Below the pieces are notes generated by a model that made no database searches, had not been told where the DNA came from, and saw nothing but the letters and a program-made list of their open reading frames with translations. Source: CAZGVW01 sp964529265 (GTDB taxonomy: Bacteria; Planctomycetota; Phycisphaerae; Phycisphaerales; UBA1924). Taken from it: 30,788 nucleotides of DNA. Both the position numbers and the translations under genes were made by a program. Positions 29,140 to 30,788 of the stretch are shown here, piece by piece (position 1 is the stretch's first letter; each line of letters starts with the position of its first letter). The stretch is from assembly GCA_964529265.1 (NCBI GenBank), contig CAZGVW010000080.1, forward strand, positions 1 through 30,788. The letters are read 5' to 3'.

Positions 29140-30645
29140 ATGAGCGCTCACGACGCACAATCCCCAGCACCCCTCATGCTCTCCGTCAGCGGTTGCCGCG
29201 GGATCGTCGGCCAATCCCTCACGCCCGAAGTCGTCGCCCGCTTCGCCGGCGCCTTTGCGCAGTGGATCATCTGTTCCGGGGGCGGGGGAACTTCCGGGGG
29301 TGGGGGGGCGATCACCTCCGCAACCGCCCAACCCATCGTCGTCGTCGGGCGCGATGGCCGCCTGGGCGGCGATGTCGTCGCCCAGATCGCCATCGGCGCG
29401 CTCCGCGCCGCGGGATGCCGCGTCATCGATCTCGGCGTCGCCATGACCGCCACCGTCGGCCTCATGGTCGTCGAGCGCTCTTCCGGGGGTTCCGGGGGCG
29501 GGGGTTCCGGGGGTTCCGCTTCCGGGGGGGGGGGCCTCGTCATCACCGCAAGCCACAACCCCGCCGAGTGGAACGGCCTCAAACCCATCACCTCCCGCGG
29601 CAAAGCGCCTTCCGCCGCGGAATCCGCCGCACTCCTCGCCCTCTATTACGAAGATTCCATCGCCCTCGCCCCAGTGAATCGTCTCGGCCCCGTCGAGACC
29701 GAATCCGGCGCCGGCCGCGCTCATGCGCTCCGCGTCATCGAAGTCCTCGGCGAGATGGCCTCGCTCGAAGTCCTCCGCGCACGCCGCTTCAACATCGTCG
29801 TCGATTCCGTCAACTCCTCCGGCGCGGAAGGCGCCGATGCCCTCCTCTCCGGCCTCGGATGCAGCGTCCACAACGTCGCGGCTGACGGCTCCGGCGTCTT
29901 CCCGCACCCGCCCGAACCCATCGCCGAGCACCTGGGCTCACTGTGCGACGCCGTCCGCGCCCGCGCCGCGGATATCGGCTTCGCGCAAGACCCCGATGGC
30001 GATCGCCTCGCCATCGTCGATGAGCAGGGCCGCTTCATCGGCGAGGAATACACGCTCGCCCTCGCCGCGGAGGCGTTCTTCACGCTGCGCCAGGGCGGCG
30101 CCGGCGTCTGCCTCGCGGCGAATCTCTCCACCAGCCGCATGATCGATGACGTCGCCCAGCGCCACGGCGCCCGCATCGTGCGCACGCCCGTCGGCGAAGC
30201 CAACGTGGTGGACGCCATGCTCCGCGAGCACTCCGCCTTGGGTGGTGAAGGCAACGGCGGCGTCATCCTGCCCGATGTCGTCCTCATCCGCGATAGCCTT
30301 TCCGCGATGGCGCTCATCCTCGCGCTCATGGCCCGCGAGAGCGCCCCCATCAGCGCCGTCGTCGATCGCCTCCCGCGGTATTCCATCATCAAGCGCAAGG
30401 CCCCCGTGCGCGAAGGCCTCGCGCAGCGCGCCGTCGAAGCGATCGCCGCGCGCTGGCAGCGCGAGCGCACCGATCGCCAGGACGGCGTCCGCATCGATTT
30501 CGAGTCCAATCCCCTCCGCCGCGCCTGGCTCCACGTCCGCGCCAGCAACACCGAGCCCATCATCCGCCTCATCGCCGAAGCCCCCACCCCCGAAACCGCC
30601 CACGCCCTCCTCAACGAAGCCGAAACCACCATCCGCGCCCTCTGA
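29140..30645 (+). CDS. Phosphohexomutase (phosphoglucosamine/phosphomannomutase family)
   Basis: Alpha-D-phosphohexomutase of 501 aa that shifts phosphate between C1 and C6 of a hexose or hexosamine. Four family loops are present: catalytic serine loop VITASHNPAEWNG (Ser138), metal loop DPDGDR (284-289), sugar loop GEGNGG (369-374) and phosphate loop RASNTEP (467-473). The RASNTEP form is nearer to PMM/PGM or archaeal-type GlmM than to standard bacterial GlmM. Two Gly/Ser inserts, about 46-58 and 114-132, are encoded by G-rich repeats; the second ends five residues before Ser138. ATG 29140 gives MSAHDAQSP; upstream open frame overlaps ppk and PTPS antisense and is discounted. Exact substrate is unclear. 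Confidence 0.92.
   Translation: MSAHDAQSPAPLMLSVSGCRGIVGQSLTPEVVARFAGAFAQWIICSGGGGTSGGGGAITSATAQPIVVVGRDGRLGGDVVAQIAIGALRAAGCRVIDLGVAMTATVGLMVVERSSGGSGGGGSGGSASGGGGLVITASHNPAEWNGLKPITSRGKAPSAAESAALLALYYEDSIALAPVNRLGPVETESGAGRAHALRVIEVLGEMASLEVLRARRFNIVVDSVNSSGAEGADALLSGLGCSVHNVAADGSGVFPHPPEPIAEHLGSLCDAVRARAADIGFAQDPDGDRLAIVDEQGRFIGEEYTLALAAEAFFTLRQGGAGVCLAANLSTSRMIDDVAQRHGARIVRTPVGEANVVDAMLREHSALGGEGNGGVILPDVVLIRDSLSAMALILALMARESAPISAVVDRLPRYSIIKRKAPVREGLAQRAVEAIAARWQRERTDRQDGVRIDFESNPLRRAWLHVRASNTEPIIRLIAEAPTPETAHALLNEAETTIRAL
29273..29310 (+). repeat. G-rich repeat encoding the first mutase insert
   Basis: TTCCGGGGGCGGGGG followed by AACTTCCGGGGG and TGGGGGGG. It encodes SGGGGTSGGGG between an N-terminal helix and the first beta strand (PIVVVGRDGR). 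It meets the pattern of four G-runs with short loops. Confidence 0.8.
29481..29534 (+). repeat. G-rich repeat encoding the second mutase insert
   Basis: About five TTCCGGGGG units, ending in a run of 11 G (29524-29534). It encodes SSGGSGGGGSGGSASGGGG just before LVITASHNP. The long G-run is a likely site for slipped-strand length change. Confidence 0.85.
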
Positions 30646-30667
30646 CGCGCGCTTTGATTCCTGGTGG

Positions 30668-30687
30668 GCCGGCTCTCCAGAGCCGGC
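30668..30687 (+). terminator. Hairpin downstream of the phosphohexomutase gene
   Basis: GCCGGCTC and GAGCCGGC form a perfect 8-bp stem around TCCA, 22 bases after the stop codon. There is no T-run, so a Rho-independent terminator is only possible. The remaining sequence to 30768 shows no gene. Confidence 0.4.
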
Positions 30688-30768
30688 TCCTCGTGGCGGG
30701 GGTTCGGCGAGCCGCCCTCCCAGTTTCCTCATCCCGTCGAAGGTCGTGTTCGACAAAGGGGGCGCCGT

Positions 30769-30788
30769 GGGGGGGGGGGGGGGGGGGG
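30769..30788. other. Terminal run of 20 G, possible sequencing or assembly artefact
   Basis: The window ends in 20 consecutive G. This may be a read artefact (two-colour chemistry reports no signal as G) or an assembly that broke inside a genuine G tract, since long G-runs occur elsewhere in this window. Confidence 0.7.

Noticed and set aside
1..30788. CRISPR arrays, tRNA or rRNA genes, transposases, phage genes
   Set aside because: No regularly spaced direct repeats, no cloverleaf-like segments in the short spacers, and no recognisable transposase, integrase or phage protein.

Overview
The window is about 30.8 kb of very GC-rich bacterial DNA, densely packed with genes. It opens inside infC and ends in a run of 20 G. 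Gene content and sequence style point to a planctomycete, probably of the Phycisphaerae. The signs are a long alanine-rich proteome, CdsA with PGFGG instead of PGHGG, an ExbB/ExbD/VWA envelope operon, and IF-3 with an RVNHMIRISP start. This is inference from recalled family resemblance; no search was run. No tRNA, rRNA, CRISPR array, insertion sequence or phage gene was seen.

Layout. 1-2575 (minus): thrS followed by the start of infC, which appears to begin at an AUC codon. 2801-5318: nrdR, a translationally coupled pair of bPH2 (PH-like) membrane proteins, and a small lipoprotein. 5413-6471: a zinc alcohol dehydrogenase. 6528-10269 (minus): a coiled-coil zinc-ribbon protein, then cdsA, uppS and pyrH (phospholipid, undecaprenyl carrier and pyrimidine synthesis). 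10470-20823 (plus): an eight-gene operon in which every junction overlaps. 20795-23216: an unknown protein, a stand-alone receiver, a 90-aa unknown protein and a putative TIM-barrel protein. 23219-26413 (plus): a CLC chloride carrier with CBS domains, rnpA, yidD and a TetR regulator. 26426-28998 (minus): a 6-pyruvoyl-tetrahydropterin-synthase-like gene coupled to ppk1. 29140-30645 (plus): a phosphohexomutase.

The most interesting region is the 10.4-kb operon. It encodes an ExbB/TolQ-type proton channel subunit and two ExbD/TolR-type subunits. It also encodes a VWA protein whose single N-terminal membrane helix carries the S-x3-H motif of TonB and TolA. The others are a secreted protein, a large helical exported protein, a membrane protein with a degenerate J-like domain, and a lipoprotein with a four-cysteine ribbon. 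No TonB, TolA, TolB or Pal is present. I propose a proton-motive-force-driven envelope machine in which the VWA protein takes the place of TonB/TolA.

A second theme is a G-rich nonamer, GGGGGTTCC, clustered at five places, always G-rich on the coding strand. In the phosphohexomutase it encodes Gly/Ser insertions, one ending five residues before the catalytic serine. In the VWA protein it encodes a VPG-repeat tail. These tracts match the G-quadruplex pattern at several sites, and the final poly-G may be an assembly or sequencing break of the same character.
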